64,000 nt of DNA from Chrysopilus asiliformis (GCA_964034945.1 OZ035962.1:104728034-104792033), one strand, 5' to 3'. Shown: positions 11,375-23,562, numbered from the stretch's first letter. A program made the numbers and translations. The notes: generated by a model not told the origin, from the letters alone.

Positions 11375-11760
11375 TATATGCCCGTCCGTCTGTCTGTCTG
11401 ACCGTGAACACCACAACTTTCGAAAGAATTGAGCTAGAGACTTGAAATTCTTTATAGTTGCGTTTCTCGTGAGTGGCAAAGCCAACTTCTTGAACGGTGA
11501 AAATCGAACCATTACTTCCCCATCCCTCATACAAACGAAACAGTTTTCCACGAACTTTTCAAAAACGGTGAGCCGTTTTGAAAAGTTTAATAAGTTAAAA
11601 TATGTTTAAAATACCATTTTACATTACTACATCAAAATCCAATTGGACCAATCTTTTTTCCTCCCACATACAAGTAGATTTTTATAAATAAAAATGTTTT
11701 TTTTGTCCTCATATAGAGTATTTGACGATTGCCCCCGGCAATTGTAGCTTTTCTTATGTT
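11375..11760 (+). mobile_element. R2 Helentron-like repeat
   Basis: Carries CCGTCCGTCTGTCTGTCTG, then the shared R2 block (CACAACTTTCGAAAG, GAGACTTGAAATTC). An internal palindrome pairs AACTTTTCAAAA with TTTTGAAAAGTT. The end is CATATAGAGTATTTGACG, hairpin TTGCC-CCC-GGCAA and tail GTAGCTTTTCTTATGTT. The 5' end is not clear. Confidence 0.6.
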
Positions 11761-11769
11761 ACAGATATT

Positions 11770-12890
11770 GATTAGAGTCTAAATCTCTTGGAAAATTTCT
11801 ATTATAAATGTGTTACTAATTTAATTTAATCATACATATTAACAAAAGTAATAACAATACACAATAATTTAATTTTCGTTTAGTCTTATCAACGAACAGT
11901 TTAGGGGAAATTATTACATTATCCGAAGAATGAAATAAATTTATAATGTAAAATATTTGACTAGCTGTCATAACTTGTCTTCGTTCGAATTTAAATTTTG
12001 TTATTCGAACAAGGAATCCGAATTGTATAATAAATCCTTGACTTAAATCCTTTTTATCCTTAATCGCTTTGGATTTAAGAAAAGCAATTTCACTTTTGAA
12101 TAATTCATACCTGACGGCATTGCTCCATAAAGTCTGAGTTGCTCAGGTGAATGAATTTTATGGTGAGTTAGAGTAATATTTTTCAACAAATCTATCATCG
12201 CTATAATAAAAAGTATGAATAAACGTAGTTTAATGAAAATTTCTTTTAGCTTTAATTGGCATTCCCAGTTTTGGATTAATTGCTCTACTTTTAAAGTAAT
12301 GTTCAGTGTTATAAAGGATTTGAATTCTCTATTCTAAGTTTTTCACTCATAATATGACTTACATAAAACGACAAAAATCTTTTACAGAATAATATTCAGC
12401 ATCGTGGAGGCGATGAGAATTATTTATTGTTTAATTTGTAGGCAACCAATGTTTGAGAATTCTTAAAAAGAGACGGAAACTCCAATTTGTTTTAAATTAG
12501 TACATAACAGAAAAGGGCCTAATAAAAAAGGATTACGGATTCATTCAAAAATTATTTTCTTTGATTTTTGTTTTAATTTAATTTAATAAAATTGTTTGTA
12601 ATTTGCGCTTTCTAATCCTAAAAGTAGAGCTAAAGCTATAATGCTGTCTGTTAATTGAAAACAAAACAAGCAAAAAAGTACTACACTCAGTTAAAATCCT
12701 TTTGTAACGTGATGCTGTACCAGCACGATAATTAAATTTCAATTTTTTTTCTAAACACAATTTTTACCGTGATATATACCTATTTAATTATTGGTTATGG
12801 GTCGAAATTAATATTTTTACTAAAAGGTTCTTTTGAATGTTGTTTATTTGTAGAAATAATTGTTGGAACAAAATTTTTTTTTTCGTGTAG
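11770..12890. other. No recognisable feature
   Basis: AT-rich, no shared repeat found and no credible exon. Confidence 0.35.
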
Positions 12891-12892
12891 TA

Positions 12893-13843
12893 GGGCTGAC
12901 CGGGGCTAGTTGGCTATAGGGGTAAGTAGACTCATTGCGGTTAAGTCAACCACGGTTGAAAACAAACCTGCGTGAATTGGACTGTTTATTCAGTCGACTG
13001 ACAGCTATCAGTGAACCAATGTCGTTAGACCACAGTGCTCTTGGAACGAACTGTGAGGGGAAAAAACGAAATTTCAAGCGTGTGAGTAATTTTTTTTCTT
13101 GTTAATTAAATTGTTTTGTAGCTTACACTTTCATTGTATTGAACTCGTCAGTGATTTCAAGTGAAAATTTATGTATGAGTTAACAAGTTAGTGAAACATT
13201 TTCTGACCCATACTTTTTCATTTTTTTTCACGAGTGTGTTAAAAATAAAATGGCGGCTTGGGGCTAGTTGACTCACAGTATACTGGGGTTAAATGACTCG
13301 ATATGAATTACCTATATTTTTTTGTTAATTAATTTTATTTTTTTAAATTAGATGAAATTTACACCCCGATTGCGCGTGTCGCGTCGTTTTCGACAAGAGT
13401 CGTTTTACGTGTTGTTGTTAGTGTTTTTCTACCAACAACAACACGTAAAACGACGCTTGTCGAAAACGACACGACACTCGCAATCGGGGTTTAATTTATG
13501 TTAATCTGAAATGTTATTAATTTTTTAAAGAATAAATTTTTTCAGAATTATTATAGTTTTTTAATATGTTCCAACACATTTTCCTCATAAAAAGTATAGA
13601 GTCAAATAACCCCGTTCACAGAGTCAACAAGCCCCAGACACGGGGTTAGTCGACTCATCGAAGAACTTTTTTTAAAATGAAAAAAAATATTTGAAACACT
13701 TATAATTAGTCAAAATAAAAGATTAACTAAGAAACACAATTGAATAAACCAACCAAAAACGTCTTTACTACACCTGAAACAATTACAGTAAAACTTTTAT
13801 AAAGTAGATGATCAAAAGTGGGTCTACTAGTCCCAGTCTACCC
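12893..13843 (+). mobile_element. TA-flanked TIR element with nested palindrome
   Basis: 951 bp between TA dinucleotides (12891-12892, 13844-13845). Imperfect inverted ends: GGGCTGACCGGGGCTAGTTG at the left and, on the opposite strand, GGGTAGACTGGGACTAGTAG at the right. The interior repeats the motif GGGGYTAGTTGACTC (and its complement) several times. No transposase frame. TA duplication suggests Tc1/mariner mobilisation. Confidence 0.6.
13361..13493 (+). mobile_element. Foldback MITE (133 bp)
   Basis: Near-perfect hairpin with arms of about 60 bp. The left arm begins ACACCCCGATTGCGCGTGTC and the right arm ends ACTCGCAATCGGGGT; the loop is about 10 bases. Inner arms carry TCGTTTTACGTGTTGTTGTT and its complement. 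It lies inside the 12893-13843 element and inserted after it. Confidence 0.8.
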
Positions 13844-13969
13844 TACAAGGATATTATATTTAACCATTCGTAACATATCGCCGAACAAAAAAACAAACCA
13901 AATTTAAAATAAACTTAATTATACCTGGGTAATTGGGATGATGAAATTTTTATGTGTCTATTAATATGA

Positions 13970-14335
13970 TAACTCTCGAACGAATTGAGCTAGATACTTG
14001 AAATTGTGTATAAATGCGTTTTTCAAAAAAATAAAGAGTAAGTTTTAGAGATAAAGTCGGATCACTTCCCTTTTCACCTTATGCTGTGTTGAAAATAAAT
14101 ATATAAATGTAAAATTGGTTTTTTGTGATTTTCTCGAAAACGGTATGTCGCATATTATTGTGGCATATCAAAAAAATGATGAAGGAAAAATGGTAACTCT
14201 ACCACAAATCAAAATTTAATCAGACAATTCCTTCCCCCATCACCTATGCAAACGGAAAAATTTCTATCAAAGTTAAGTTTGTATTGATTCTCATATAGAG
14301 TAATGCCCGTTACCCTTGGCAAAACTGGTTTTCCC
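13970..14335 (+). mobile_element. Diverged R2 relic
   Basis: Contains CGAACGAATTGAGCTAGATA and CTTGAAATTGTG near the start, AAACGGTATGTCG in the middle and CTCATATAGAGTAATGCCCG at the end. The terminal hairpin and tail are eroded and the microsatellite is missing. Confidence 0.4.
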
Positions 14336-14879
14336 CAGTAAAATCCCAGTGAATTTTAGCTGGGAAATTTACAGGGTAAAGGGCATCTGGATCAGAGTTT
14401 ACATACATGTAGAAATTCTCGAAAAATTCTAAAAATCATATAACTAATTTCACATTTAAAATTCCATCTCAAGGACGGATAATTATCATAAAAGATACAG
14501 ACGTCTAAATCCGTATTATGTGATTAGAATTCTTATTTAAATATTCATAAATGCTTCTATCGCATTGAACTCATTTGATCAATTTTTAAGCGATTTCATT
14601 CTCTGAAAGTCGAACTATAAGAGAATTTTCCTTAGCTAAATGTTCGCATATTAAATCGTTTGACTTTTAAGCTGTTCAATCTGGTTGCAACATACATATT
14701 GTACATATGATCCCTAAAGCACCATTTACGCTATGTGTGAACTTTTGTTTGATTTGCTCTGTTTTCTTCGAGAGTTAATCTAAGTATAAATAATTGAAAG
14801 CCATGAATTTAATTTCATCACATATTGTCGTTTCAAATCTTCCTCAAAATGATCATATCCTTAACACTCAGTGATGCCA

Positions 14880-14948
14880 AGTCTAAAAATAAAACATAAG
14901 AAAAGCTACAATTGCCAAGGGCCAAACGTCAAATACTCTATATGATGA
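14880..14948 (-). mobile_element. R2 3'-end fragment
   Basis: On the minus strand: CATATAGAGTATTTGACG, hairpin (TTGGCCC...TTGGCAA) and tail GTAGCTTTTCTTATGTTTT, matching the ends of the R2 copies. Only the 3' end is present. Confidence 0.55.
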
Positions 14949-14949
14949 C

Positions 14950-15715
14950 AGACCTAATATTTAAATTGGCATCACTGATCAGGCTGTTGTCTCGAACTGG
15001 TTGGTATCAAAAGCTGCCTGATGGTTTTATCATCAGACATCAGCCAGTTTAATTGTACCACCAGCATATTATTGCGGCTCTAAGTTTCCGTATTTGTTCA
15101 TGATCCTTTCAACATTGTCGTTTCTTGCGTTCAACGTTCATTAAGTACAAGCTCAATACCCTTCTACTCGTGCTATATCTGCCACTTATATCAACTATGC
15201 TTCTTTATTTCTTCCATCAAGTGTTTGTAAAACTTATTAAAGTTCCCTTGCAAGTATTTACCTTGTTATTGTCGGTACTTCAATGATGTTGAGTTTTTGT
15301 TCATCAACTGACATAACTTTCCCATAAAGTATTACAGAGTTTTTTCCCTTTTCTTTCTTCTGTTGATTTTTCGGTTGGGATATTCCCTTTGAATTCTAAA
15401 TGATATCCATCAAAATTAAGGGAATACGTTACGGGATTTACGTAACGTTGATAGCATATGAAAAGGATAATGATTTTACTTTTCACCTTTGACCTACTAA
15501 AGTTTGGAATTTTCTAATTTCTATTGGGTAGTTATAATCATGATATCAAACCCCTTCAAAATTGTTTTTCGAAAGCGCTTTTATCGTTTGCTGTCCAATT
15601 ACTTTTTGAAAAAGTTTATTTAAAACTTTTATCGGCTCTCCGTTAAAATTAAAACTTATCACACAAGTTTTTAGACACACGTTTTGTCAGAATATGTGCT
15701 ATATATTTAATTAAA
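14950..15715. other. No recognisable feature
   Basis: AT-rich sequence left of the satellite array. The minus-strand frame at 15304-15486 has no recognisable product. Confidence 0.3.
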
Positions 15716-15764
15716 AATGGTAAAAAAAAATAGCAAAATGTTGTCATGTCGATATCCTGCTATT

Positions 15765-18700
15765 ACGTTGGCTACCAGCCAAAAAAACGCTTACTCCGCT
15801 AGTATACACTGGGAAAAAACGCAAAAATCATTTCTGTACTTTGTGAGTCACCAGGGAACACAAGATCAATACAGACAAAAACGAACTCCATGCTCAACAA
15901 AAAAAAACCCCTTTGTACCGCACGAGCGACTGCACTCAACCATGGAACTTGAGAAACTGACAGTAATGACAAGAGTGTGTGTTTATGGCTAAATTACCAG
16001 ACGTAGATGCAAAAAATTAAAAATTTGCAGCATTTTTTCTTGGTTTTTTGGCTTGTGCCGGAGAACCGAAAATCCTACAGACTTCTTATTTATTGTAGCA
16101 TGTAGGTCTGACGCAGACCTTTCCAACAAGTATAGATACAATGTTCTCCGATGTGTATTAACGAAGTTATGGCTAAATTACCAGACGTAGATGCAAAAAA
16201 TTAAAAATTTGCAGCATTTTTTCTTGGTTTTTTGGCTTGTGCCGGAGAACCAAAAATCCCACAGACTTCTTATTTATTGTAGCATGTAGGTCTGACGCAG
16301 ACCTTTCCAACAAGTATAGACACAATGTTCTCCGATGTGTATTAACGAAGTTATGGCTAAATTACCAGACGTAGATGCAAAAAATTAAAAATTTGCAGCA
16401 TTTTTTCTTGGTTTTTTGGCTTGTGCCGGAGAACCGAAAATCCTACAGACTTCTTATTTATTGTAGCATGTAGGTCTGACGCAGACCTTTCCAACAAGTA
16501 TAGATACAATGTTCTCCGATGTGTATTAACGAAGTTATGGCTAAATTACCAGACGTAGATGCAAAAAATTAAAAATTTGCAGCATTTTTTCTTGGTTTTT
16601 TGGCTTGTGCCGGAGAACCAAAAACCCTACAGACTTCTTATTTATTGTAGCATGTAGGTCTGACGCAGACCTTTCCAACAAGTATAGATACAATGTTCTC
16701 CGATGTGTATTAACGAAGTTATGGCTAAATTACCAGACGTAGATGCAAAAAATTAAAAATTTGCAGCATTTTTTCTTGGTTTTTTGGCTTGTGCCGGAGA
16801 ACCGAAAATCCCACAGACTTCTTATTTATTGTAGCATGTAGGTCTGACGCAGACCTTTCCAACAAGTATAGATACAATGTTCTCCGATGTGTATTAACGA
16901 AGTTATGGCTAAATTACCAGACGTAGATGCAAAAAATTAAAAATTTGCAGCATTTTTTCTTGGTTTTTTGGCTTGTGCCGGAGAACCAAAAATCCCACAG
17001 ACTTCTTATTTATCGTGGCATGTAGGTCTGACGCAGACCTTTCCATCGCAAAAAGTTTCAATGTTCTCCGATGTGTATTAACGAAGTTATGGCTAAATTA
17101 CCAGACGTAGATGCAAAAAATTAAAAATTTGCAGCATTTTTTCTTGGTTTTTTGGCTTGTGCCGGAGAACCGAAAATCCTACAGACTTCTTATTTATTGT
17201 AGCATGTAGGTCTGACGCAGACCTTTCCAACAAGTATAGATACAATGTTCTCCGATGTGTATTAACGAAGTTATGGCTAAATTACCAGACGTAGATGCAA
17301 AAAATTAAAAATTTGCAGCATTTTTTCTTGGTTTTTTGGCTTGTGCCGGAGAACCGAAAATCCTACAGACTTCTTATTTATTGTAGCATGTAGGTCTGAC
17401 GCAGACCTTTCCAACAAGTATAGATACAATGTTCTCCGATGTGTATTAACGAAGTTATGGCTAAATTACCAGACGTAGATGCAAAAAATTAAAAATTTGC
17501 AGCATTTTTTCTTGGTTTTTTGGCTTGTGCCGGAGAACCAAAAATCCCACAGACTTCTTATTTATTGTAGCATGTAGGTCTGACGCAGACCTTTCCAACA
17601 AGTATAGACACAATGTTCTCCGATGTGTATTAACGAAGTTATGGCTAAATTACCAGACGTAGATGCAAAAAATTAAAAATTTGCAGCATTTTTTCTTGGT
17701 TTTTTGGCTTGTGCCGGAGAACCGAAAATCCTACAGACTTCTTATTTATTGTAGCATGTAGGTCTGACGCAGACCTTTCCAACAAGTATAGATACAATGT
17801 TCTCCGATGTGTATTAACGAAGTTATGGCTAAATTACCAGACGTAGATGCAAAAAATTAAAAATTTGCAGCATTTTTTCTTGGTTTTTTGGCTTGTGCCG
17901 GAGAACCAAAAACCCTACAGACTTCTTATTTATTGTAGCATGTAGGTCTGACGCAGACCTTTCCAACAAGTATAGATACAATGTTCTCCGATGTGTATTA
18001 ACGAAGTTATGGCTAAATTACCAGACGTAGATGCAAAAAATTAAAAATTTGCAGCATTTTTTCTTGGTTTTTTGGCTTGTGCCGGAGAACCGAAAATCCC
18101 ACAGACTTCTTATTTATTGTAGCATGTAGGTCTGACGCAGACCTTTCCAACAAGTATAGATACAATGTTCTCCGATGTGTATTAACGAAGTTATGGCTAA
18201 ATTACCAGACGTAGATGCAAAAAATTAAAAATTTGCAGCATTTTTTCTTGGTTTTTTGGCTTGTGCCGGAGAACCAAAAATCCCACAGACTTCTTATTTA
18301 TCGTGGCATGTAGGTCTGACGCAGACCTTTCCATCGCAAAAAGTTTCAATGTTCTCCGATGTGTATTAACGAAGTTATGGCTAAATTACCAGACGTAGAT
18401 GCAAAAAATTAAAAATTTGCAGCATTTTTTCTTGGTTTTTTGGCTTGTGCCGGAGAACCGAAAATCCTACAGACTTCTTATTTATTGTAGCATGTAGGTC
18501 TGACGCAGACCTTTCCAACAAGTATAGATACAATGTTCTCCGATGTGTATTAACGAAGTTATGGCTAAATTACCAGACGTAGATGCAAAAAATTAAAAAT
18601 TTGCAGCATTTTTTCTTGGTTTTTTGGCTTGTGCCGGAGAACCAAAAATCCCACAGACTTCTTATTTATTGTAGCATGTAGGTCTGACGCAGACCTTTCC

Positions 18701-19573
18701 AACAAGTATAGACACAATGTTCTCCGATGTGTATTAACGAAGTTATGGCTAAATTACCAGACGTAGATGCAAAAAATTAAAAATTTGCAGCATTTTTTCT
18801 TGGTTTTTTGGCTTGTGCCGGAGAACCGAAAATCCTACAGACTTCTTATTTATTGTAGCATGTAGGTCTGACGCAGACCTTTCCAACAAGTATAGATACA
18901 ATGTTCTCCGATGTGTATTAACGAAGTTATGGCTAAATTACCAGACGTAGATGCAAAAAATTAAAAATTTGCAGCATTTTTTCTTGGTTTTTTGGCTTGT
19001 GCCGGAGAACCAAAAATCCCACAGACTTCTTATTTATTGTAGCATGTAGGTCTGACGCAGACCTTTCCAACAAGTATAGACACAATGTTCTCCGATGTGT
19101 ATTAACGAAGTTATGGCTAAATTACCAGACGTAGATGCAAAAAATTAAAAATTTGCAGCATTTTTTCTTGGTTTTTTGGCTTGTGCCGGAGAACCGAAAA
19201 TCCTACAGACTTCTTATTTATTGTAGCATGTAGGTCTGACGCAGACCTTTCCAACAAGTATAGATACAATGTTCTCCGATGTGTATTAACGAAGTTATGG
19301 CTAAATTACCAGACGTAGATGCAAAAAATTAAAAATTTGCAGCATTTTTTCTTGGTTTTTTGGCTTGTGCCGGAGAACCAAAAACCCTACAGACTTCTTA
19401 TTTATTGTAGCATGTAGGTCTGACGCAGACCTTTCCAACAAGTATAGATACAATGTTCTCCGATGTGTATTAACGAAGTTATGGCTAAATTACCAGACGT
19501 AGATGCAAAAAATTAAAAATTTGCAGCATTTTTTCTTGGTTTTTTGGCTTGTGCCTCACATGGTAGCCAACGT
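15765..19573. mobile_element. Possible inverted-repeat-bounded unit containing the satellite array
   Basis: The 13-mer ACGTTGGCTACCA at 15765-15777 recurs inverted (TGGTAGCCAACGT) at 19561-19573, only 6 bases beyond the last satellite base. The left arm is separated from the array by about 205 bp of non-repetitive sequence. A chance 13-bp match at both borders is unlikely, but I see no target duplication and the similarity stops outside the 13 bases. A foldback or satellite-carrying DNA transposon is a hypothesis. Confidence 0.35.
15983..19555 (+). repeat. 184-bp satellite array with 7-monomer higher-order repeat
   Basis: Nineteen complete 184-bp monomers (starting at 15985, 16169, 16353 and so on every 184 bases to 19297) plus a 74-bp partial at 19481. 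Monomers differ at a few diagnostic sites: CCGAAAATCC versus CCAAAAATCC or CCAAAAACCC, GATACAATG versus GACACAATG, and TCGTGGCATG with CGCAAAAAGTTTCAATG. Scoring these gives the order ABACDEA-ABACDEA-BABAC, a 1,288-bp higher-order unit repeated twice and then a partly scrambled third. Each monomer holds an inverted repeat AGGTCTG-ACG-CAGACCT and a second, TGCAAA...TTTGCA. No coding potential. Centromeric or heterochromatic origin is possible but unproven. Confidence 0.95.
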
Positions 19574-19684
19574 GTTAAAACTACGGATAAAACAGCATTT
19601 ATTTTAAAAAATCAAAAATTTGAGAACATTTTCGAAAAAGTTTCTGGCGTTTAAATGAGATATATGGCGTTTAAAAGACAATAT

Positions 19685-20170
19685 TTATACCCGTATGGTG
19701 AAACCAAAGGGTATATTAGATTTGCCTTACCGTTTGTAACGCCAAGATCCCGTTATCACACACAAAAATGAATTACACCAGTGTGTTTAGAATGATAAAA
19801 AAATTGAAATATGCATGTCCGTCCGTCTGTTGCGCGGATTGCGGGCGCACGGATAGAGCTTGAAATGTTGCGCAGATTCGTTTTTCATAAAATGCAAGGC
19901 TAAGTTCGTCAATGGGCAAAAATGGACCATTAGGGAGGGGGGGGGGGGGGGGTACGTTTTTTGCGAATATCTCAAAAACGGTGCATCTTATCAAAAAAGT
20001 GCAAGAACAAAAGTTATTTAGGATATGATTCTACATTAAACTCCCATACATCAAAATCCGATTGGAATAAATTTTAAAAAATCTTGTTTTCAAAGCCAAA
20101 AGTTTGACTTCAATGTCACCATACGGGTTTTCAATAATTGCCAGATTGGCAATTATAGCTTTTGTTATGT
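19685..20170 (+). mobile_element. R1 Helentron-like repeat
   Basis: Begins TATACCCGTATGGTGAAACC and carries a short CCGTCCGTCTG stretch. A 16-base G run replaces the usual GGGGGGTACCCCCC palindrome. The right subterminal repeat TCACCATACGGG is at 20116-20127, a hairpin at 20134-20156 (10-bp arms ATAATTGCCA/TGGCAATTAT, loop GAT) and the tail AGCTTTTGTTATGTTTT. Inverted subterminal repeats near the 5' end and before a 3' hairpin match Helentron-associated elements such as fly DINE-1. Reading frames rich in QTDRRTDG are microsatellite translation. Confidence 0.65.
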
Positions 20171-20237
20171 TTTTGATTTGAATTTCTCGATATTCTGAAT
20201 TCACAGAAATTAACTACATAATGATAAACGAATACTA

Positions 20238-20489
20238 CACTCAGAAAAATGGAGGCTAACTCGACGACCTACATACGGCGTAATTGGCCTCGGGCAGGCG
20301 CGCGTTCGCCTGCATGTGGGCAAGTCAAACTGAGTTGACCTGTGGTCGGAGAAATTCTTAAATTAAGCCACCAGCAGGTGAAGTAGGGCATTGGGAGCTG
20401 CACGAGTTGACCTTAGATAGGTTAACTCTACACCTCTGTAAGGTCAGAGTTAACCTGACAAAAAGTTGACCTGGACATTTTTCTGAGTG
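20238..20489 (+). mobile_element. CACTCAG MITE, copy 2
   Basis: 252 bp, same ends as copy 1, flanked by TA on both sides (20236-20237, 20490-20491). Internally shorter than copy 1, by small deletions in the central part. Confidence 0.85.
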
Positions 20490-21393
20490 TAGCAAATATT
20501 CATTTGATATTTGAATTATTAATTATAATTAAAATTTATTATTTTGTTGCAAACATCGAAATAAGAGCATTTTAGACGTAAACATCTTACTATTTCTTGA
20601 CTATGCTTTAACAACTTGAACTTTTTTTTGGATGTTCGACCAAAAATAGTACCTATCTTTCTTTGCGTGTACATTCATATATTTTTTTATTTTGCAACTA
20701 ATAATTTAGAATACAACATGATTAAAAAATTATTGAAATCCCCATATAGGATTTATTTATTGTTGATATATATATATTTCAATAAATAATTATTCCAGGA
20801 TTAATGCTTACGATATACATATAGGTTCATAAGGTGAATCAATTCGGTTAACCTTAAGTTTATCATACGATTCAAGTAAATTTCATCGTGGCTCATTAGG
20901 GGTGCGATAAGATTTTGTGGAGTCAATTAACGAATAATAAATGAATAATGTCGATCCATAACGAGAAATATATTGATTATTTGGTAAATGAGAGTATAAA
21001 CAGTCTGAACAAGTATTGGGAATATGATCCGCGATAATTGTAAAATCAGTGTATGGTAAATTCAAGCGGTGTCTAGATGGTTATAATTTAATAGTGTGGT
21101 TACTGAAGTAAAATACCTAATAGAAACTGTTATATTTTTAATCCAAAATATAGATTTCGATTGAAAATCGAATTATAGTATTTTCATGGCCTAATGGCAC
21201 AAGCCATAAAAAGGGAGAACTTGATCAAAATTTAATTCATTTCCTGAGGGAAATAAAAATTTCGTTTAAATGAGTGATTGGCAGGAAACCAGCCTTTTTG
21301 TATAAGTCAAAAATTTGGATTTTTTGCTAATTTTGGTGTTTTTAACCAGAGGAACCAGAAGAGGTATCAATGAAAAAATAATTAAATTAAATA

Positions 21394-21598
21394 CCGTGAA
21401 CCACCGATTTTACACGTTCTCGTTTTACGCGAATTCACTTTACCACAGTTAACATTTTTTTTTATCGCCAGTTTTTGTAAAATGTTCACGATTTTGAAAC
21501 CGAAACCCGTATTTCAAAATGCTTTCCATAGCGGGATTTTCGTGGTCTACCCACTGTTTTCGCGCAACCAATTACCCCCGTAAAGCTGTTGTCCACTG
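21394..21598 (+). mobile_element. Small pogo/Tigger-like MITE
   Basis: 205 bp flanked by TA (21392-21393, 21599-21600). Ends are CCGTGAACCACCGATTTTAC at the left and, on the opposite strand, CAGTGGACAACAGCTTTAC at the right, imperfect inverted repeats. Non-coding. Confidence 0.55.
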
Positions 21599-21683
21599 TA
21601 TATCAAATTACAAAAACGTGATTTACATTGTTACAATAATAAGTGCGAATTTCACATTTTTTTAAAAAGTATCAGAACTATAA

Positions 21684-21928
21684 GGCACTTGGCACACCGA
21701 ATGCGAATTCGCACCGCATGGCGAAAAAGTTCAAGTTTACCACGCGATCTCATATCATATGTCATCTACATGAGTTCTAATTTTGCAGAGACTGCAATTT
21801 TGGGGAGACCGCATTGTTATGTAATACAAAATTAGAGCTCATGTAGATGACATAGGATATAAGATCGCGTGGTAAACTTGAACTTTTTCGCAATGCGGTG
21901 CGAATTCGCATTCGGTGTGCCAAGTGCC
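21684..21928 (+). mobile_element. Tourist-like foldback MITE
   Basis: 245 bp flanked by TAA on both sides (21681-21683, 21929-21931). It is almost entirely two arms of about 100 bp with roughly five mismatches, starting GGCACTTGGCACACCGAATG, around a short core. TAA duplication points to PIF/Harbinger mobilisation. A transcript across it would fold into a long hairpin. Confidence 0.85.
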
Positions 21929-21934
21929 TAAGTG

Positions 21935-23554
21935 TTTAGGATATGATTTAATATTCCTTTCCCTTACATGAAAATTTAAATTAAAGAATCTGATAAAAAT
22001 TCTTCTGAAATATTTCAGTTTTTTTTTTAATATTCGATGATTTAGAATCTTATATACAAATTTCCCTGGGTGTTCCGCCATATTGCTTCTTTGAAAATAA
22101 TATCTCCTTAAATGTTTTTCTTTATTTTATGTTTTTTTTTTTCATAAATGTGAAAAGACGTGTCATATTTACTTGTCAAATATGAAGAAATATGATTTCA
22201 TCAGTAAATTGTATTATGTCTGACAGCGAGAACGTAAAATAGCTTTATTTTACTCTAAAAACTTATGAATCAGCGTCATCATAAAAATTCGCATGTTACG
22301 GGAAACAATTTTCCCTTTTCGTTCTATCAGAATTTTGCTTTACTTTTCTTTTTGCGCGGTTGTATTGTGTTTTCAGATTTTTTTTGAGAAGGTGAAAAAT
22401 TATTACTTGGTCGATAATTCAACTGTTGAGCCGAACATGTCTGCTGTTATTTTTTTTTTGTTATTCCTTTATGTGCGGCTGCTGATGATGTATTTCCCTT
22501 AAATTGATTCCATCACATTTTTTTGTATTCATAATAAAAGAGCTCAAAAATTATCATATGTTTAAGGCAGCAGATGCGAAGATTTGAGCATCAACGCAAA
22601 GGAATAAAAAAGTGTGTATATTAATGGAACATATATGAAAATTTCGCAAAACGGAAAAGGGTATGCCGTCGTTCCAGGAAAACGACGTGCCCTAGAACTT
22701 TCATCATACAGATATCCTTGTATCTATCTTCGTATGAAGAATTTCGCAATTATCAGTTGAATCCATCCTGAATATTAAGTGCGTACAGCAGGCTGATGGG
22801 ATGCTTATAAGGAATTAGGGCTATAGAAAATTACTTGAATCACTTCTAAGGAATGAATACACCACCGAAAAGGGTTCACACAGATGCTTAAGGGATGTGA
22901 TGAGCCATCATTTTAGTTTCAGCAACTTTTTTTTAACATCATTTTTAAGGTCCGGAAATTTAACAAGACCACAGGTGTTTCAAACTTTAATTAAATCCTT
23001 AACTAAGCTTTTAATTAGTTGCTCATGGGGCTATAGTCATTTCATATCACAACTTTGAGACCACAAACAGATACTTTAGTTGGTAACTTGAATCATTTTG
23101 TAAATAATTGTATATCGACTAAAATATTTCAATTTTGTAGCAAAAACTATACATAAATTTAACATCTTATGAAACTATAAGTGTGAATAACATGTTACGA
23201 ATAGACATCTATCAGGGTTCAAGCCCTAATTTTTGTATTTAGTTGGTTTTACCCCTACATGACAGCATACATAGATGTGAAATCTGGATTGCCCACAACA
23301 TTTTTTAACTAAAGAGATCGAATTTCGATAGAATTTCATATTAGGAAAAACTGATAGTGGTTGGGATATCTTTTAACTAATTTGATAACCCGAAAATGTG
23401 GCTTTGAGAGAGTGAAAATTTAATAGGTAAAACCAAAGATTAGTAAAATAGAGATAAGAAACCTAGAACAAATTATTGGATCCCAAAAAAATCCGCCAGT
23501 AGAAATGGAATTTTTAGTATTCCTTGCAAAACGAATATTTTCCTACATATGTTG
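21935..23554. other. No recognisable feature
   Basis: AT-rich; frames at 21839-22081 (minus) and 22293-22502 (plus) have no recognisable product. Confidence 0.3.
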
Positions 23555-23562
23555 GTGGTAAC

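Noticed and set aside
16100..16160. Hammerhead ribozyme in the satellite monomer
   Set aside because: CTGACGC is not the required CTGANGA core, and the GAAA element is not placed to close stem II.
15983..19555. CRISPR-like array
   Set aside because: The repeats are 184 bp, directly adjacent and without unique spacers, in eukaryotic DNA; it is a satellite.
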